From the NCBI GenBank assembly GCA_003156235.1, contig PMGP01000457.1, positions 1 through 16,510 of the forward strand: 16,510 nucleotides of DNA, written 5' to 3'. The stretch is from Acidobacteriaceae bacterium. Lineage in GTDB: Bacteria > Acidobacteriota > Terriglobia > Terriglobales > Acidobacteriaceae. The translations under genes were made by a program, and so were the position numbers. The notes beneath the pieces were generated by a model that was not told the DNA's origin, ran no database searches, and worked only from the letters and a program-made list of their open reading frames with translations. Shown here piece after piece: positions 14,319 to 16,510 of the stretch (position 1 is its first letter; each line of letters opens with the position of its first letter).

Positions 14319-15389
14319 CTATCCCGCGCGCTGATTCTTGTTCGTCCGCGCTATGGCTTTATCGTGATACATCTCAGCGTCGGCGCGCGCGATCAGATTC
14401 TTCATCGTTTCGCCCGCCAGCCGCTCCGCAAGCCCAATCGAAGCGCCCACTTGCAGCTTTGTGGGCACGGAGTTTGCCTGTATCGTGTAGTTCCCGCAAA
14501 CCCATTTGCGCAACCTTTCAATCTGCGCGGTGGCCTCGGCAAGGCCACAATGGAGCAGCAGGATGAACTCATCGCCGCCCCAGCGCCCGATGGTGTCCGT
14601 AGAGCGGCACACGGAGCGCAGTTCGGTTGCAAACTGTTTCAGCACCTCATCTCCGAACAAATGGCCATGCTTGTCATTCACCCCTTTGAACTCGTTGATG
14701 TCCAGGATGGCGACACAAAAAGGAGCCGCGGCATGAAGGGCTTTCTCAATCTGGCCCTCCGCGGACAAACGGCTGTGCAGCCCGGTAAGCGCGTCGCGCG
14801 AGGCGATCTCTTCGGCCTCTTCCAGCCGGGTTTGATAAGTAGTCACTTCCTTCTTGAGTTGGTCGATTGCCGCCTTGCCTTCGGCGGTCATACGGTCTAT
14901 CGAGGTCTTCAAATCCGAGGCGCTCTGCTTGATCGACTCCCGGATCGCGGTCAGGTCTTCCAGGTTGGCGATGCTGTTGAGCCGCGTTGTGACGTCGGTA
15001 ATTTGAGTGGCGCAGCGCTGGTCCCGCTGGCCCACGGACTCGGCGGTGCGAGCCATTATCAGCAATATCTCTTTTATTTCGCCGGTCTGTTTTTGGTAAT
15101 GCATGGACGTGAGCCGTCCCCAGCCCTGCAAGTGCTCTCGCACGCCGGCTTCCGTCTCTTTGACCGACTCGCAGGTAAGTTTTGCGGTAAGCTTCTCTTC
15201 CAGCTTGCCCAGGCCTTGCTTCAACTCCCTGCCCAGAGCCGGACAAGCGTCCTGACCGCAGTTGCCCATCTCCAACAGGGAGGAGCGATAGGCGGCAACG
15301 GTCACTGGAAGAAGAGATTGTGTCTCCGGCTCGCCGTCTTCGCCGGGCTCCGTTTGTGTCTGCTCAAGATATTTTTTGATGGAGATCAT
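14319..15389 (-). CDS. Diguanylate cyclase (GGDEF) with coiled-coil N-terminus
   Basis: This makes cyclic di-GMP from two GTP; the product usually favours sessile over swimming life. In the 356-residue product, residues 40-195 are helical and charged with coiled-coil character and no transmembrane segment, so it is cytoplasmic and probably dimerises through this part. The GGDEF domain (about 195-350) has the DALTGLHSR entry motif and LDINEFKGVNDKHGH, with the active-site GGDEF intact at 271-275. An RSTD inhibitory site (262-265) lies five residues before it, so feedback inhibition by c-di-GMP is expected. The ATG at 15389, with GAGGA just upstream, is preferred to a start at 15449. Its location next to flagellar regulators suggests a motility link, by inference. 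Confidence 0.93.
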   Translation of the reverse strand: MISIKKYLEQTQTEPGEDGEPETQSLLPVTVAAYRSSLLEMGNCGQDACPALGRELKQGLGKLEEKLTAKLTCESVKETEAGVREHLQGWGRLTSMHYQKQTGEIKEILLIMARTAESVGQRDQRCATQITDVTTRLNSIANLEDLTAIRESIKQSASDLKTSIDRMTAEGKAAIDQLKKEVTTYQTRLEEAEEIASRDALTGLHSRLSAEGQIEKALHAAAPFCVAILDINEFKGVNDKHGHLFGDEVLKQFATELRSVCRSTDTIGRWGGDEFILLLHCGLAEATAQIERLRKWVCGNYTIQANSVPTKLQVGASIGLAERLAGETMKNLIARADAEMYHDKAIARTNKNQRAG

Positions 15390-15551
15390 TGTTCCTCGAA
15401 GAATCGCTCTCCGCGCAGGGATGAAGCGCGGTAGGAATACCACAGGCATATCGGCAATTCTCTAGTTTTTCTTTAGTCTTGGTTGTAGGATGGTGGCGCG
15501 CGAATTGGCGCGGGGAGATTTAATTTCCGCTAAGATCATTCGATGGAGATG

Positions 15552-15572
15552 CGAGCCACGTTGCGTGGCTCG
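15552..15572 (+). repeat. Perfect hairpin upstream of the small plus-strand gene
   Basis: CGAGCCACG (15552-15560) and CGTGGCTCG (15564-15572) form a 9-base-pair stem with a 3-base loop. It ends 4 bases before the ribosome binding site GGGAGAG (15577-15583). It lies in the probable 5' untranslated region and could affect ribosome access or mRNA stability. It also lies between two divergent genes and might be an operator. Confidence 0.55.
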
Positions 15573-15588
15573 ACCTGGGAGAGATGGA

Positions 15589-15840
15589 ATGACGGAAGAA
15601 GAGAAGCAATCCAAACAAGGCTACCTGGCGAACTGCAAAGCAGAGGCGGAAAAGGCCTATGACGGCATGTACGATGCGCACTCTTTCCGCGATGCAAACG
15701 ACTGCTACCGCGACGCCAAGGAGTATTTCTACGCGGCCATCGGGCACGCCGAGGAGCTCGGTTTGCCGGAGGAGGCGGAGGCGCTGCGCAAGCGTTTGGA
15801 ACACGTGAAGGCGGTCTTCAGAAGCCAGTTTGCGCAGTGA
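15589..15840 (+). CDS. Small soluble helical protein, unknown function
   Basis: I do not recognise the family. The 83-residue product is rich in Glu, Lys, Ala and aromatic residues. It looks like two or three amphipathic helices (MTEEEKQSKQGYLANCKAEA; AYDGMYDAHSFRDANDCYRDAKEYFYAAI; LPEEAEALRKRLEHVKAVF). The pattern recalls TPR- or MIT-like helical hairpins, but this is only a resemblance. There is no signal peptide or transmembrane segment. The ATG at 15589 is chosen over an in-frame start at 15490 because GGGAGAG lies 5 bases upstream and the earlier stretch would have to be read through a hairpin. It is divergent from the diguanylate cyclase gene, and lexA follows 61 bases downstream with its own promoter. 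Confidence 0.75.
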   Translation: MTEEEKQSKQGYLANCKAEAEKAYDGMYDAHSFRDANDCYRDAKEYFYAAIGHAEELGLPEEAEALRKRLEHVKAVFRSQFAQ

Positions 15841-15864
15841 TCAAAAATTAGATGAAAAAAAGAG

Positions 15865-15895
15865 TTGACACGGTTCGCTTTTTATTCGCTATAAT
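15865..15895 (+). promoter_or_regulatory. lexA promoter (leaderless transcript predicted)
   Basis: A perfect -35 TTGACA (15865-15870) and a perfect -10 TATAAT (15890-15895) are separated by 19 bases, slightly longer than the ideal 17. Only six bases (GCGCGC) lie between the -10 box and the lexA ATG at 15902. Transcription would begin at or next to the ATG, and no Shine-Dalgarno sequence is present, so a leaderless mRNA is predicted. Confidence 0.8.
15873..15887 (+). promoter_or_regulatory. Candidate LexA operator (GTTC-N7-ATTC)
   Basis: Between the -35 and -10 boxes is a direct repeat with an 11-base period: GTTC (15873-15876), seven bases, ATTC (15884-15887). The longer shared core is TTCGCT, at 15874 and 15885. 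It is one base from the GTTC-N7-GTTC operator known for alphaproteobacterial LexA. Its position within the promoter would suit autorepression. Confidence 0.5.
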
Positions 15896-15901
15896 GCGCG
15901 C

Positions 15902-16507
15902 ATGGCTGTCACACGTCGGCAAAAAGAGATTCTCGACTTCCTGGAGTCGTTTGTAGCGCGCAACGGTTACTCCCCGTCCTTTGAAGAGATCGCGCGCGGC
16001 ATGAGGCTGAAGAGCCTGGCAACCGTGCATAAGCACATTACCAACCTCGAAAAGAAGGGGTTGCTGGACCGCGTGCATAATCGCAGCCGCTCCATCGACG
16101 TATTGCCGCCGGGAACGCGGAGCCGCACCAGCGACCGGCTGCCGCTTGCCGGGCGCATTGCCGCCGGGTACCCTGTCGAGGCGATGGAGACCGAGGAGAG
16201 CATCTCCCTGCATGACGTGGTGGGCAACCGCGATGTCTTTGCCCTCGAGGTGCGCGGGGACTCGATGCGCGACGAGCACATCATCAGCGGCGATTACGTG
16301 CTGGTGGAGCGCACGCGCACGGCGCGCCAGGGTGAGATTGTGGTGGCGCTGGTGCGCGGATCCGAAACCACGCTGAAACGCTTTTTCACCGAAGGAAGCC
16401 GGGTGCGGCTGCAACCGTCCAACCTGGAGATGGATCCCATCTACCTTCCCGCCGCGCAGGTGGCCATTCAGGGCCGGGTGCTGGGTGTGCTGCGCAAGTA
16501 CCGGTGA
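15902..16507 (+). CDS. lexA: SOS response repressor LexA
   Basis: LexA represses DNA-damage genes until RecA-ssDNA filaments trigger its self-cleavage. The 201-residue product is complete and of usual length. The N-terminal winged helix (1-65) contains RQKEILDFLESFVARNGYSPSFEEIA and the recognition region SLATVHKHITNLEKKGLL. The cleavage site is A88-G89 in GRIAAGYPVEA. The catalytic Ser121 (VRGDSM) and Lys159 (ETTLKRF) of the S24 peptidase domain are both present, so autocleavage should work. The ATG follows its promoter by six bases. The gene is unrelated in function to the flagellar cluster and ends three bases before the window edge. Confidence 0.97.
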   Translation: MAVTRRQKEILDFLESFVARNGYSPSFEEIARGMRLKSLATVHKHITNLEKKGLLDRVHNRSRSIDVLPPGTRSRTSDRLPLAGRIAAGYPVEAMETEESISLHDVVGNRDVFALEVRGDSMRDEHIISGDYVLVERTRTARQGEIVVALVRGSETTLKRFFTEGSRVRLQPSNLEMDPIYLPAAQVAIQGRVLGVLRKYR

Positions 16508-16510
16508 AAC

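Noticed and set aside
14280..15434. 384-residue open frame on the plus strand, antisense to the diguanylate cyclase gene
   Set aside because: It lies wholly opposite a gene with an intact GGDEF motif. Its protein is low-order, and it is explained by high G+C codon bias.

Overview
The window is a flagellar basal-body/hook gene cluster read leftwards (minus strand), with its transcription regulators upstream and an unrelated rightward gene pair (a small hypothetical gene and lexA) at the right edge. High G+C, the flagellar gene order, short palindromes with a TTTA centre, and intergenic heptamer repeats together suggest an Acidobacteriota (Terriglobia-like) chromosome. That assignment is inferred from style and protein character, not from a database search.

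Layout from the upstream end: a diguanylate cyclase (15389-14319, minus); an OmpR-type response regulator (14031-13282); a sigma-54 enhancer-binding ATPase with no C-terminal DNA-binding domain (13216-11867); a small single-helix membrane protein (11787-11608); then flgB, flgC, fliE, fliF, fliG, fliH, fliI, fliJ, fliK, flgD and flgE, ending at 175. This is the classical order of rod, MS ring, switch, export ATPase and hook genes. Genes are tightly packed from fliH to fliJ (a 4-base overlap and a 3-base gap) and more loosely spaced elsewhere. Two of the gaps hold 7-base-periodic inverted repeats (fliG/fliH and fliE/fliF). fliG and fliH both start with TTG.

The most interesting regulatory reading is this. 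A near-consensus -24/-12 (sigma-54) promoter lies directly before fliK, placed so that transcription should begin about one base before the fliK ATG, which has no Shine-Dalgarno sequence. fliK-flgD-flgE would then be a separately controlled hook operon. The sigma-54 activator about 7 kb upstream keeps the GAFTGA loop and the ATPase motifs but lacks the Fis-type helix-turn-helix and has a degenerate receiver. This resembles the FlgR-type activator of epsilonproteobacterial hook genes. Rod, ring and export genes would come from another promoter, and hook genes from sigma-54.

On the plus strand, a gene for an 83-residue soluble protein of unknown function is preceded by a perfect hairpin. It is followed by lexA, whose consensus-like promoter also sits so close to the ATG that the mRNA is predicted to be leaderless; a GTTC-N7-ATTC direct repeat between -35 and -10 is a candidate LexA operator. 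No gap without a gene exceeds 300 bases. The largest (14032-14318) holds two adjacent palindromes upstream of the response-regulator gene.
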